Below the pieces are notes generated by a model, which was given only the letters and a program-made list of their open reading frames with translations, made no database searches and was not told the origin of the DNA. From Pseudomonas sp. p1(2021b) (lineage in GTDB: Bacteria > Pseudomonadota > Gammaproteobacteria > Pseudomonadales > Pseudomonadaceae), in the NCBI RefSeq assembly GCF_020151015.1, contig NZ_CP083746.1:631001-695000 (forward strand): a DNA stretch of 64,000 bases. Direction: 5' to 3'. Position numbers and translations under genes: made by a program. Shown here in pieces: positions 54,733 through 64,000 of the stretch. Numbering within the stretch: position 1 is the first letter of the stretch; each line of letters begins with the position of its first letter.

Positions 54733-56130
54733 TCAGTCCCAGGCCTCGTCATTACTGCGCTTGCGTTTGCTGCCACTGCGCTTGCGCTTGCGTGGGGCGG
54801 CGCCGGAGGCGTCGTCGCGGCTGCCCAGCTCACGGATCATTTCGCGCCGCTCGCTGTCGTTGGCGTCCTGGTAGTCGGTCCACCATTGGCCCAGCTCATC
54901 GGTTTCCTCGCCGGCGCTTTCGCGCAACAGCAGGAAGTCGTAGCCGGCGCGGAAGCGCGGGTTGTCGAGCATCACGTCGGCACGCTTGCCGCTGCGGCGT
55001 GGCAGGCGTTCCTGCATGTCCCAGATTTCGCGGATCGGCAGGGTGAAGCGCTTGGGAATGGCGATGCGCTGGCATTGCTCGGCGATCAGGTCGTGGGCTG
55101 CGCCGTTCATGGCCGGAATCGGCGGTACTCCCTGGCTTTGCAGGTACAGGACGCGACCGGGCAGTGCCGGCCAGAGCAGGGCGGCGAACAGGAACGCCGG
55201 CGTTACCGGCTTGCCCTGCTTGACGCGCAGGTCGGTGTTGGCCAGGGCCTGGCTGATCAGGGTATGGGTGTAGGTCGGGCGTTCTTCCAGCGCGTGGGCG
55301 CTGGCTGGGAACAGTGGGTCGAACAGTTGCAGGTCGACCAGCATTTCGAAGGTGATGGCGCCCTGGCCAGAGAGGAACAGCTTGAGGCTTTCTTCGAACA
55401 GGCGCGCGGGCGGAATTTCGCGCAACAGCGGTGCCAGTTCGCGAATCGGCTGCACGGTGTGCTTTTCGATGCCGAAGTCGAGCTTGGCGGCGAAACGCAC
55501 GGCCCGCAGCATGCGCACAGGGTCTTCCTGATAGCGCTGGGTCGGGTCGCCGATCAGGCGCAGCAGGCGGTTGCGAATGTCATGCACGCCATTGGCGTAG
55601 TCGAGGATGCGCTCGCTGACCGGGTCGTAGTACAGGGCATTGATGGTGAAGTCACGACGCTGTGCGTCGTCCTCCAGCGTGCCGTATACGTTGTCGCGCA
55701 GGATGCGCCCACTGGCGTTGTGCGACGAACGGTGGCTATCGCCTTGGTCTTCTTCGGAATGGTGGGCACGGAAGGTCGCGACTTCGATGATCTCGCGGCC
55801 GAAGTGCACATGGACCAGCTTGAAGCGCCGGCCGATGATCCGAGCATTGCGGAACTCGGCGCGCACTTGTTCAGGAGTGGCGCTGGTGGCGACATCGAAG
55901 TCCTTGGGGGTGATACCCAAAAGCAGGTCGCGCACGCAGCCACCGACCAGATAGGCCTGGTAGCCGGCGCCCTGCAGGCGCTCGACGATACTCACCGCGT
56001 GGCGGCTGAACTGGCTGCGCTGCAGCGAGTGCTGGCTCTTGTTGATCACTTCAGGCGTGGTGCGCCTGTGGTGTTGACCACGAAGGGGAGGGCGGAACGA
56101 CTGGAACAGCTTCTTCAGCATGGGATGCAC
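54733..56130 (-). CDS. pcnB: Poly(A) polymerase I
   Basis: A 465-residue polymerase adding poly(A) tails that promote RNA decay (and so controls ColE1-type plasmid copy number in E. coli). The nucleotidyltransferase domain has the GG signature and two Asp: LVGGCVRDLLLGITPKDFDVATSAT; further RRDFTINALYYDP and GDPTQRYQEDPVRMLRAVRFAAKL. The C-terminus is very basic (RKRKRSGSKRKRS) for RNA binding. A second ATG at 56121 (MLKKLFQSF) is an alternative start. It lies directly downstream of crcZ. Confidence 0.96.
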   Translation of the reverse strand: MHPMLKKLFQSFRPPLRGQHHRRTTPEVINKSQHSLQRSQFSRHAVSIVERLQGAGYQAYLVGGCVRDLLLGITPKDFDVATSATPEQVRAEFRNARIIGRRFKLVHVHFGREIIEVATFRAHHSEEDQGDSHRSSHNASGRILRDNVYGTLEDDAQRRDFTINALYYDPVSERILDYANGVHDIRNRLLRLIGDPTQRYQEDPVRMLRAVRFAAKLDFGIEKHTVQPIRELAPLLREIPPARLFEESLKLFLSGQGAITFEMLVDLQLFDPLFPASAHALEERPTYTHTLISQALANTDLRVKQGKPVTPAFLFAALLWPALPGRVLYLQSQGVPPIPAMNGAAHDLIAEQCQRIAIPKRFTLPIREIWDMQERLPRRSGKRADVMLDNPRFRAGYDFLLLRESAGEETDELGQWWTDYQDANDSERREMIRELGSRDDASGAAPRKRKRSGSKRKRSNDEAWD

Positions 56131-56247
56131 TGTTTGAAGGAATGTTCGGCCAAGAATAGGAGAATGGCCGCATGATGGGCGGGGATTCTAGCATTTACTC
56201 TGGGAATGGTGTAGGCGGTACACCCGGGTGTCGCTGCGGGGGGGAGA

Positions 56248-56285
56248 AACGACATGGGGAGCCGAAGCTCCCCAGGAAAGTCGTT
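56248..56285 (-). terminator. Terminator stem-loop of crcZ
   Basis: GGGGAGC-CGAA-GCTCCCC (56256-56273) is extended by AACGAC (56248-56253) pairing with GTCGTT (56280-56285), then a short T/C-rich tail on the minus strand. Confidence 0.8.
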
Positions 56286-56620
56286 GCGTGCTCTTATTGT
56301 TTTTCTGCCGGGCTTCTTGTTTTTGTTGAATGCCCTGCCCACAAATCTCGAAGCTTGTGGACGACCCCCAACCCGGGGGTGAAGAGCAAACGGATTGCTT
56401 TGGTCGCTGATGTTATGCTGATCGATCGATCCAACCAGTTCAGGCGCTGCTTTTTAGTGCAGTTTTTGTTGTTCTCTGCCTGGTTGTGGGGCAAGCCCCA
56501 AACACAACTCCTCTCCAAAAGAATCAGTTAGCTGCGCCTCCGCCGTCTTGTTTTTATTGTGCGTGAGCCGTTTCGTCTTGTTCTTATTCTGGATTGCAGT
56601 GCTTGTTATTGTTCTTGTAC
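56250..56620 (-). ncRNA. crcZ: Small RNA CrcZ (Hfq/Crc-titrating)
   Basis: A sRNA of about 370 nt between cbrB and pcnB on the minus strand, the conserved position. It contains six CA-rich motifs of the AAnAAnAA type that bind Hfq/Crc: ACAAGAACAATAACAA (near 56605-56620), AATAAGAACAAGA, ACAATAAAAACAAGA, GAACAACAAAAAC, AACAAAAACAAGAA and AAAACAATAAGA. By sequestering Hfq-Crc it lifts catabolite repression of target mRNAs. The 5' end is set by the sigma-54 promoter at 56631-56646, the 3' end by the stem-loop at 56256-56273. No ORF within it looks coding. Confidence 0.93.
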
Positions 56621-56630
56621 CAAAGATATA

Positions 56631-56646
56631 GCAGGTGCCGTGCCAA
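56631..56646 (-). promoter_or_regulatory. Sigma-54 promoter of crcZ
   Basis: On the minus strand TTGGCACGGCACCTGC has the -24 GG and -12 GC at exact spacing (TGGCACG-N4-CTGC against consensus TTGC). The predicted start lies near 56620. Confidence 0.85.
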
Positions 56647-56721
56647 CTTTTAGAAATCCAGCAAAATCAGGGGGTTGAGAGGTTTGCGCAGGATCCGGAA
56701 GGCAGGAAATGTGGAAATTTC

Positions 56722-56769
56722 GTTACCGTACGCCTCGGTGGATGTTACGGCTGGGCAGGCTGGGTAACA
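56722..56769. promoter_or_regulatory. CbrB-binding enhancer (GTTAC subsites) of crcZ
   Basis: TGTTAC (56743-56748) and GTAACA (56764-56769) form an inverted repeat with 15 bp between. A third GTTAC lies at 56722-56726, 22 bp (two helical turns) from the second. The array is about 80-130 bp upstream of the sigma-54 element, where an NtrC-type activator would bind, and fits reported CbrB sites. Confidence 0.75.
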
Positions 56770-56825
56770 GATTTCGGCGCAGTGAGGGGGCCCTTGCCTA
56801 TGCCATGCGATAGCAGGGCCGGCCC

Positions 56826-56901
56826 AATCGCGGGACAAGCCCGCTCCCACAGGGGCCGTCGGGCACAACAATCCTTGTGGGAGCGGGCTTGTCCCGCGAT
56901 T
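56826..56901. repeat. Perfect 26-bp inverted REP pair upstream of crcZ
   Basis: AATCGCGGGACAAGCCCGCT (56826-56851 in full) and its exact inverse (56876-56901), 24 bp apart, sit between the cbrB terminator and the crcZ enhancer. They may insulate the two. Confidence 0.85.
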
Positions 56902-56928
56902 GCGGTATCGAGAACGAGCAGAGAAAGA

Positions 56929-56950
56929 GGCGGGAAGCTGTGTTCCCGCC
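56929..56950 (-). terminator. Terminator of cbrB
   Basis: GGCGGGAA-CACAGC-TTCCCGCC followed by TCTTTCTC on the minus strand, 10 bases beyond the cbrB stop codon, separating cbrAB from crcZ. Confidence 0.75.
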
Positions 56951-56959
56951 CAGGAAGGA

Positions 56960-58417
<1,458 letters not shown>

Positions 58418-58421
58418 TGAT

Positions 58422-61391
58422 TCAATTCTCTCGACGGTCTCGAATTTCAGGGGACGTCGCTACGACATGCCGGGGCAGGGTCACGCGGATCCGGGTGCCA
58501 CGCTGCCGTTCGATATCGGCGGGGCTGTCGATGGTGATTTGCCCATAATGCTCTTCCACGATGGAATAGACCAGAGCAAGCCCAAGTCCGGTGCCTTCGC
58601 CCGGGTCCTTGGTGGTGAAGAAGGGTTCGAACAGACGGTCCATGATGTTTTTCGGGATCCCGCTGCCTTCATCCTCGACGACCAGGTCGACGGTGTGCTC
58701 GTTGACCTCGCTGCGCACACGCACGGCACTGCCGGGTGGGGACGCGTCGCGGGCGTTGGAAAGCAGGTTGATCAACACCTGGGCCAGGCGTTGCGGGTCA
58801 CCTTCGACCCAGTGGTCCGGGTCGCAAAGGTTGAAGAACTGTACTTCGAAATTGCGCCGGTTCAACGCCAGCAGACCAATGGCATCCTGCGCCACCTCGG
58901 CCAGGCATACCGGCTCCTCGCTGTTCTGGTGGCTGCCGCCGGCATGGGCGAAGCTCATCAGCGACTGCACGATGCGCGAGACGCGCTTGGTCTGCTCGAT
59001 GATCTGGCTGGACAGCTCGATGATCTCGCCGTCGCCGTCACGTTCTTCACGCAGGTTCTGCGCCAGGCAGGCGATGCCGGTGATGGGGTTGCCGATCTCG
59101 TGGGCCACGCCCGCGGCCAGGCGGCCGATGCTCGCCAGGCGCTCGGAATGCACCAGCTTTTCTTCCAGGGCCTGGGTCTCGGTGAGGTCCTCGACCAGCA
59201 GCACCAGGCCGCTGTTGCCCGGCGCCAGTGGCTCGGCGATGGCGGCTTTGTGCAGGTTCAGCCAGCGGGTCTGGCCGTCCAGGGCCAGGCGCTGCTTGTG
59301 CAAATGTTCGTCCGGGACATTGATGAAGTTCTGCAGCAGCCCACGCCAGGGCTCGGAGACGGTGACCAGGCGCGAGCCGACCACATGCTTGGCGGCAACA
59401 CCGGTCAATTCCTCCATGGCCTTGTTCCACATCAGGATCTCCTGATCCTTGGCCAGGGAGCAGACGCCCATCGGCAGCTCCTGCAGGGTCTGGCGGTGGT
59501 AGCGACGCAGGGCGTCGAGCTCGGCGGCAAGGCCGGTCAGGCGCGAGTGGTAGTCTTCCAGGCGGCTCTCGATGAAGTGGATGTCTTCGGTGACGTAGTT
59601 CTCGTTGCCCGACTTGTACGGGAGGAAGGTCTCGACCATGTCCTGGGCCACGCTTGGCCCCATCAGGCCGGACAGGTTGGCCTCGATACGGTCGCGCAGG
59701 CGCCGCAGGGCGTAGGGCCGGCGTTCGTCGAAGGGCAGGTAGAGGTCGCGCAGGGCCTGCTCCACCTCCTTCTGCGCAGCCTTGGCGCCCAGCGGTTTGG
59801 CCAGCTGGGTGGCGAACTCCTGGGGCGAGGCGGCATGCAGCTCCCGACGCTGCGGGCGGCGGACGTTGTCGACGGCGCAGGCCTCGGCGGCGCTGACCTC
59901 TTCGCTGCTGGCGTTGGTGAACAGCGAGATCAGGGTGAACAGCAGCACGTTCGCTGCCAGCGAACCGATGGCAGCCATGTGCCAGCTGGTGTCGTCCAGC
60001 ACATAGATCATGTCCAGCAAGGGAATATAGAAGCCCTGCAGGTTGCCCAGCAGCGGCAGCAGCATGGTCACCATCCACACCGCGATACCGGCCATCAGGC
60101 CGGCGATGAAGCCGCGCCGGTTGGCGGTCGGCCAGTACAGCACCGACAGCACGCCAGGCAAGAACTGCAAGGTGGCGACGAAGGCGACGATGCCTAGGTT
60201 GGCCAGGCTCTGATGGTTGTTCTGGGTCAGGTAGAACACGAAGCCGGCGGTGATGATGGCCACGATCAGGGCCCGACGGGTCCACTTCAGCCAGCGGTAG
60301 ATGTTGCCTTCGGCCGGTGGCTGGTAGAGCGGCAGCACCAGGTGGTTCAGTGCCATGCCCGACAGCGCCAGGGTGGTGACGATGATCAGGCCACTGGCGG
60401 CCGACAACCCGCCCACGTAGGCGAGCAGCGCCAGCGCTGGGTTGTCGGCGGCGATGCCCAGGCCCAGGGTGAAGTACTCGGGGTTGGTGCTCGCGCCCAG
60501 GCGCAGCCCTGCCCAGAGTACCAGCGGCACGGCCAGGCTCATCAGCAGCAGGAACAGCGGCAGGCCCCAGCTGGCGCTGACCAGCGAGCGTGGATTGAGG
60601 TTCTCGGTGAAGGCCATGTGATACATGTGCGGCATGACGATCGCCGAGGCGAAGAACACCAGCAGCAGGGTCCGCCAGGGGCCTTCCTGCAGCGGGGTGT
60701 GCAGTGCGGCCAGGGCGGTCTGGTTCTGCAACAGCCAGACCTCCAGCTGGTGCGGGCCGCCGAATACCCCATACAGCGCGTACAGGCCGATGCCGCCCAG
60801 GGCCAGGAGCTTGATCACCGATTCGAAAGCAATGGCAAATACCAGGCCTTCATGCTTCTCGCGGGTGGCGATGTGGCGCGAGCCGAAGAAGATAGTGAAC
60901 AGAATGATCAGCGCGCAGAAGGCAAAGGCCACCCGTGCCTTGACTGGCTCACCGGTGAGAATGCTGATCGAGTCGGCGACCGCCTGGATCTGCAAGGCCA
61001 GCAACGGCAGCACGCCGATCAGCATGAAGATGGTGGTCAGCGCGCCGGCCCAGGTGCTGCGAAAGCGAAACGCCAGCAGGTCGGCCAGTGACGAGAGCTG
61101 GTAGGTGCGCGTGATCTTCAGGATCGGGTAGAGCAGCACCGGGGCCAGCAGGAAGGCGCCGGACACCCCCAGGTAGCAGGCCAGGAAGCCATAGCCGTAC
61201 TGATAGGCAAGGCCTACCGAACCATAGAAGGCCCAGGCACTGGCGTAGACGCCCAAAGACAGGGTGTAGGTCAGCGGGTGGCGGATGATCGAGCGCGGGA
61301 TCAGCCCGCGCTCGCTGATCCAGGCCACGCCGAACAGCACCAGCAGGTAGGCGGCGCTGATCAGGATCATCTGGGTCAGGCTAAAGCTCAT
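58422..61391 (-). CDS. cbrA: Sensor kinase CbrA with transporter-like N-terminus
   Basis: A protein of about 989 residues fusing a sodium/solute symporter-like region (about 13 helices, 1 to about 500) to a linker with STAC-like sequence, a PAS domain (about 610-720: [24 protein letters not shown]) and a histidine kinase. The phospho-His is in [20 protein letters not shown]-binding boxes are [40 protein letters not shown]. It phosphorylates CbrB; histidine and other amino acids are proposed cues or substrates. The ATG at 61391 (MSFSLTQ) lies inside cbrX, so translation is probably coupled; ATG at 61397 is possible. Confidence 0.95.
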   Translation of the reverse strand: MSFSLTQMILISAAYLLVLFGVAWISERGLIPRSIIRHPLTYTLSLGVYASAWAFYGSVGLAYQYGYGFLACYLGVSGAFLLAPVLLYPILKITRTYQLSSLADLLAFRFRSTWAGALTTIFMLIGVLPLLALQIQAVADSISILTGEPVKARVAFAFCALIILFTIFFGSRHIATREKHEGLVFAIAFESVIKLLALGGIGLYALYGVFGGPHQLEVWLLQNQTALAALHTPLQEGPWRTLLLVFFASAIVMPHMYHMAFTENLNPRSLVSASWGLPLFLLLMSLAVPLVLWAGLRLGASTNPEYFTLGLGIAADNPALALLAYVGGLSAASGLIIVTTLALSGMALNHLVLPLYQPPAEGNIYRWLKWTRRALIVAIITAGFVFYLTQNNHQSLANLGIVAFVATLQFLPGVLSVLYWPTANRRGFIAGLMAGIAVWMVTMLLPLLGNLQGFYIPLLDMIYVLDDTSWHMAAIGSLAANVLLFTLISLFTNASSEEVSAAEACAVDNVRRPQRRELHAASPQEFATQLAKPLGAKAAQKEVEQALRDLYLPFDERRPYALRRLRDRIEANLSGLMGPSVAQDMVETFLPYKSGNENYVTEDIHFIESRLEDYHSRLTGLAAELDALRRYHRQTLQELPMGVCSLAKDQEILMWNKAMEELTGVAAKHVVGSRLVTVSEPWRGLLQNFINVPDEHLHKQRLALDGQTRWLNLHKAAIAEPLAPGNSGLVLLVEDLTETQALEEKLVHSERLASIGRLAAGVAHEIGNPITGIACLAQNLREERDGDGEIIELSSQIIEQTKRVSRIVQSLMSFAHAGGSHQNSEEPVCLAEVAQDAIGLLALNRRNFEVQFFNLCDPDHWVEGDPQRLAQVLINLLSNARDASPPGSAVRVRSEVNEHTVDLVVEDEGSGIPKNIMDRLFEPFFTTKDPGEGTGLGLALVYSIVEEHYGQITIDSPADIERQRGTRIRVTLPRHVVATSPEIRDRREN

Positions 61392-61557
61392 CGGCATCTC
61401 GTTGGCTCTGCAGAATGAAGGTGACGACGATGAGGATCAGCCAGAGCAGGTAGGGGCGGTACCAGGCACCGGTCGGCTCGATCCACCAGTCCATGATGGC
61501 TGGGGAGAAGAGGTAGATCCCCACGACCAGAAGCAGGACCAAACGATAGATGTACAT
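61381..61557 (-). CDS. cbrX: Small membrane protein CbrX overlapping cbrA
   Basis: A 58-residue ORF reading MYIYRLVLLLVVGIYLFSP then AIMDWWIEPTGAWYRPYL and [21 protein letters not shown]: two hydrophobic helices joined by a Trp-rich loop. The stop codon at 61381 lies past the cbrA start (61391), an overlap of 11 bp. This fits the short cbrX ORF reported to be translationally coupled with cbrA in P. putida. It probably controls CbrA synthesis and could also act as a small membrane partner of the kinase. Confidence 0.88.
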   Translation of the reverse strand: MYIYRLVLLLVVGIYLFSPAIMDWWIEPTGAWYRPYLLWLILIVVTFILQSQRDADEL

Positions 61558-61693
61558 GCTGGCCTCGTTGATTGGGCGCTGCGGGCTTGGACTTATTATT
61601 GGCGCAAATGGCTGGAGCGATGCTAGCGGGAATCGATAGGGTTCGCCAAGGGTTTGAATTTATTGGCCTTTTGTTTTTCAGCCGGCACGCCCT

Positions 61694-61793
61694 CCGTAGG
61701 AGCGGCCTTGTGCCGCGATGGGGCGCGAAGCGGCCCCAGGTCCTTGACGTCAGAGGCTGCTCTGCAGCCTTTCGCGGCACGAGGCCGCTCCTC
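61694..61793. repeat. REP pair between gluQ and cbrX
   Basis: CGTAGGAGCGGCCTTGTGCC at the left and TTCGCGGCACGAGGCCGCTC at the right, about 50 bp apart and inverted, fill the 255-bp gap between gluQ and cbrX. Confidence 0.75.
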
Positions 61794-61812
61794 ATCGATC
61801 GTGTCGGCTGTA

Positions 61813-62700
61813 TCAGTGCAGATCAGCCTCAGGCACGCTTAGTTGCCGTGCAATCGCCTCCGGCCGCCAGCGTTGCCGGGCGACAGCCAGTACCTCGGCG
61901 GGGCCAGCACTCGCCATGGCAGGCTCCGTGTCCTGCCCCAGCGCACGCAAGGCCCGCAGCAGCAAGGGCGTTGCCTGGTCGGCCTCGAGCGGTGGCGAAC
62001 GGTATGACTTGCCCAGCTTGTGCCCATCCGGCTGCACGATCAGCGGAATGTGCAGGTAACGCGGCTGCGAGAAGCCCAGCAGCTCCTGCAGGTACAGTTG
62101 GCGTGGGGTGTTGTCGAGCAGGTCGGCGCCGCGCACGATGTCGGTGACACCCTGCCAGGCATCGTCCAGCACCACCGCCAACTGGTACGCATACAACCCG
62201 TCGCGGCGCTGGATGACGAAATCGCCCACCTCGCGGCCCAGGTGTTGCTGGAATTCGCCTTGCACCCGGTCGGTGAAGCGGTAGATCAGCTCCGGTACCC
62301 GCAAGCGGATCGCGGCCCCCTCTCGGGCATGCCCGGCGTTGCGGCACAAGCCCGGGTAGATGCCGTTGTACCCCTCCAGTTGCTTGCGCGAGCAGGTGCA
62401 GGCATAGGCCAGGCCCATATCGAACAGGCGGTCGACCACGGCGGCATAGGCGTCGTGCCGCTGGCTCTGGAATACCACCTCGCCATCCCACTCCAGGCCG
62501 TAGCGCTCCAGGGTCTGCAGGATGGCATCGCGGGCGCCGGGCATTTCCCGTGGTGGGTCGGTGTCTTCCATGCGCAGCAACCAACGGCCGCCCACCGCGC
62601 GGGCATCGAGCCACGAGGCGAGGGCGGCGACCAGGGAGCCGAAATGCAGAAAACCACTGGGCGTAGGGGCGAAGCGTCCGATGTAGCGGGAGTCGTTCAT
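61813..62700 (-). CDS. gluQ: Glutamyl-Q tRNA(Asp) synthetase
   Basis: A 295-residue truncated glutamyl-tRNA synthetase that attaches Glu to queuosine in the anticodon of tRNA-Asp. It has the class I fold without an anticodon-binding domain: HIGH-like APTPSGFLHFGSL, KMSKS-like GHKLGKS, and a zinc-binding region CTCSRKQLEGYNGIYPGLC. About half the length of GltX, as the family requires. It follows dksA on the same strand, the conserved dksA-gluQ pair. Confidence 0.96.
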   Translation of the reverse strand: MNDSRYIGRFAPTPSGFLHFGSLVAALASWLDARAVGGRWLLRMEDTDPPREMPGARDAILQTLERYGLEWDGEVVFQSQRHDAYAAVVDRLFDMGLAYACTCSRKQLEGYNGIYPGLCRNAGHAREGAAIRLRVPELIYRFTDRVQGEFQQHLGREVGDFVIQRRDGLYAYQLAVVLDDAWQGVTDIVRGADLLDNTPRQLYLQELLGFSQPRYLHIPLIVQPDGHKLGKSYRSPPLEADQATPLLLRALRALGQDTEPAMASAGPAEVLAVARQRWRPEAIARQLSVPEADLH

Positions 62701-62722
62701 GGGGTACAGGCTATATAAATGA

Positions 62723-62747
62723 AACGGGGCGCCTCGAGCGCCCCGTT
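62723..62747 (-). terminator. Terminator between dksA and gluQ
   Basis: AACGGGGCGC-CTCGA-GCGCCCCGTT, a perfect 10-bp stem, then TTCATTTATATAG on the minus strand. It limits read-through from dksA into gluQ, as found for dksA-gluQ in other gammaproteobacteria. Confidence 0.8.
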
Positions 62748-62762
62748 CAGGTGGGAATCAGG

Positions 62763-63209
62763 TCAGGCCTTGCCGACCTGCTTTTCCTTCTTCTCCGCCA
62801 GCTCCTTGCAGTCGAAGCACAGGTCGGCGGTCGGGCGGGCTTCCAGGCGACGCAGGCCAATCTCGACGCCACAGGCATCGCACCAGCCGTATTCGTCTTC
62901 CTTGATCTTGTCGAGGGTCTTGTCGATCTTCTTGATCAGCTTGCGCTCGCGATCACGGTTACGCAGTTCCAGGGCGAATTCTTCTTCCTGGCTGGCGCGG
63001 TCGGCCGGGTCGGGGAAGTTGGCCGCTTCGTCCTTCATGTGATCCACGGTGCGATCCACGCTGGTCATCAGTTCCTGCTTCCAGGCGCTGAGGAGCTTGG
63101 TGAAGTGCTGCTTCATGGGCTCGCCCATGTACTCTTCACCCTTGGTTTCGACGTAGGGTTCGACACCGTACATGGTCTGACCGGCTTTTTGCTTTTCTAC
63201 GGTGGACAT
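62763..63209 (-). CDS. dksA: RNA polymerase-binding transcription factor DksA
   Basis: A 148-residue ppGpp partner that enters the secondary channel of RNA polymerase and represses rRNA promoters. The coiled-coil tip carries the acidic motif DPADRASQEEE. The zinc finger is complete with four cysteines (CDACGVEIGLRRL...CFDCKEL), so this is the classical Zn-DksA rather than the Cys-poor DksA2. The C-terminal helix follows. The length is standard. It is divergent from the aminotransferase gene at 63421. Confidence 0.97.
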   Translation of the reverse strand: MSTVEKQKAGQTMYGVEPYVETKGEEYMGEPMKQHFTKLLSAWKQELMTSVDRTVDHMKDEAANFPDPADRASQEEEFALELRNRDRERKLIKKIDKTLDKIKEDEYGWCDACGVEIGLRRLEARPTADLCFDCKELAEKKEKQVGKA

Positions 63210-63420
63210 GAATAGACCGCCTCTTACTCATCTGATCCAATGCGCAGGCTGCTCCATCTCCGGCACCCGCCGGCCCTGCGACTGCGAGCCGCCGAACTTA
63301 CCAGATAGATCGGGGGTGCGCTACCCCGCCCGATCCTAGGTGTTGACAGCGACGCAAGCCGCACGTTCGATGCCGCGCAGAGGTAGAATCACCAGTTTAG
63401 ACCCAATTGAGAGAAGGCCC

Positions 63421-64000
63421 ATGGCTCAGCCACACAGTGCGCGCAGTCGCGCCATCGAACCCTTCCACGTCATGGCCTTGCTGGCGCGCGCCAATGAGCT
63501 GCAGGCGGCCGGCCATGATGTCATCCACCTGGAGATCGGCGAGCCGGACTTCACCACAGCGGAACCCATCGTGGCTGCAGGCCAGGCGGCATTGGCCGCA
63601 GGCCACACCCGCTACACCGCGGCGCGTGGTCTGCCGGCGCTGCGCGAGGCGATCGCCGGCTTCTATGCCCAGCGCTATGGCGTGAGCGTGGACCCGGAGC
63701 GCATCCTCGTCACCCCGGGCGGCTCGGGTGCACTGCTGCTGGCCAGCAGCCTGCTGGTCGACCCGGGCAAGCACTGGCTGTTGGCCGACCCTGGCTACCC
63801 CTGCAACCGGCACTTCCTGCGGCTGGTCGAAGGTGGGGCGCAGCTGGTGCCGGTAGGGCCGGAGGTCAATTACCAGCTCACCGCCGACCTGGTCGAGCGC
63901 TACTGGGACAAAGACACCGTCGGTGCGCTGGTGGCCTCGCCGGCCAACCCCACTGGCACGGTCCTCGACCGCGCCGAGCTGGCCAGCCTGTCCAAGGCCA
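63421..64000 (+). CDS. PLP-dependent aminotransferase, class I/II (3' end outside window)
   Basis: The first 193 residues of a fold-type I aminotransferase. Seen: the N-terminal IEPFHVMALLARANELQAAGHDVIHLEIGEPDFTTAEPI, the phosphate/pyridoxal-positioning VTPGGSGALLLASSLL, ADPGYPCNRHF (ring-stacking Tyr) and SPANPTGTVLD (the N-P-T-G motif, Asn contacting PLP O3'). The catalytic Lys would lie beyond the window. It resembles AspC-like or alanine-type enzymes; the amino-acid specificity cannot be read. GAGAGAAGG precedes the ATG. Divergent from dksA. Confidence 0.9.
   Translation, partial: MAQPHSARSRAIEPFHVMALLARANELQAAGHDVIHLEIGEPDFTTAEPIVAAGQAALAAGHTRYTAARGLPALREAIAGFYAQRYGVSVDPERILVTPGGSGALLLASSLLVDPGKHWLLADPGYPCNRHFLRLVEGGAQLVPVGPEVNYQLTADLVERYWDKDTVGALVASPANPTGTVLDRAELASLSKA

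Noticed and set aside
63210-63420. Regulatory RNA or operator in the dksA-aminotransferase gap
   Set aside because: Nothing beyond ordinary promoter-sized spacer could be supported; no clear palindrome or hairpin.

Overview
The window looks like a chromosome segment of a Pseudomonas putida-group bacterium. The reasons are the gene order (lldP-lldD-dld next to ssrA; secG-tRNA-Leu-tRNA-fMet-rimP-nusA-infB-rbfA-truB-rpsO-pnp; cbrA-cbrB-crcZ-pcnB-folK-panB-panC), the high G+C content, and the many intergenic REP palindromes of the 'GGAGCGGCCTTGTGCCGCGA' and 'CGCGGG..AAGCCCGCTCCCACA' types. I assigned identities by reading conserved motifs and gene order. No database search was run.

Layout. (1) 1-3965 is the decayed edge of a genomic island inserted at the 3' end of the tmRNA gene. 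It holds the tail of a SNF2 helicase, an orphan small ORF, an IS66 element whose TnpC has lost its zinc-finger region and which lacks a target-site duplication, and a frameshifted, IS-truncated remnant of a P4-type integrase abutting ssrA. (2) 3966-11777 holds ssrA, a small exported protein, and the lactate locus dld/lldD/lldP with divergent lldR and a clear LldR-type operator. (3) 11946-26868 is a housekeeping block: smpB, ratA, rnfH, bamE, fur, recN, the heat-shock operon grpE-dnaK-dnaJ with a sigma-32 promoter, dapB, carA-carB, greA and a membrane protein. (4) 27010-42782 is a long translation, RNA and envelope run: yhbY, rlmE, ftsH, folP, glmM, tpiA, secG, two tRNAs, rimP, nusA, infB, rbfA, truB, rpsO and pnp. 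(5) 43038-52110 carries a BON-domain protein with a probable sigma-54 promoter, a divergent monooxygenase/glyoxalase-fold pair, a DUF748 envelope protein, a DUF2236 protein, acetyl-CoA synthetase and pgi. (6) 52339-61557 carries pantothenate and folate genes (panC, panB, folK), pcnB, the small RNA CrcZ, and the carbon/nitrogen control system cbrB, cbrA and the tiny overlapping cbrX. (7) 61813-64000 holds gluQ, dksA and the 5' part of an aminotransferase gene.

How the parts connect. The CbrA-CbrB two-component system very probably drives crcZ: a sigma-54 promoter and GTTAC-type CbrB sites lie between them, and CrcZ carries about six CA-rich motifs that titrate Hfq/Crc. Both halves of trans-translation (ssrA and smpB) lie within 8 kb of each other, flanking the lactate locus. 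No complete novel system is visible. The most open-ended leads are the truncated island at the left edge (helicase plus orphan ORF), the carA leader, the nested hairpin in front of pnp, and the sigma-54 promoter in front of the BON gene.
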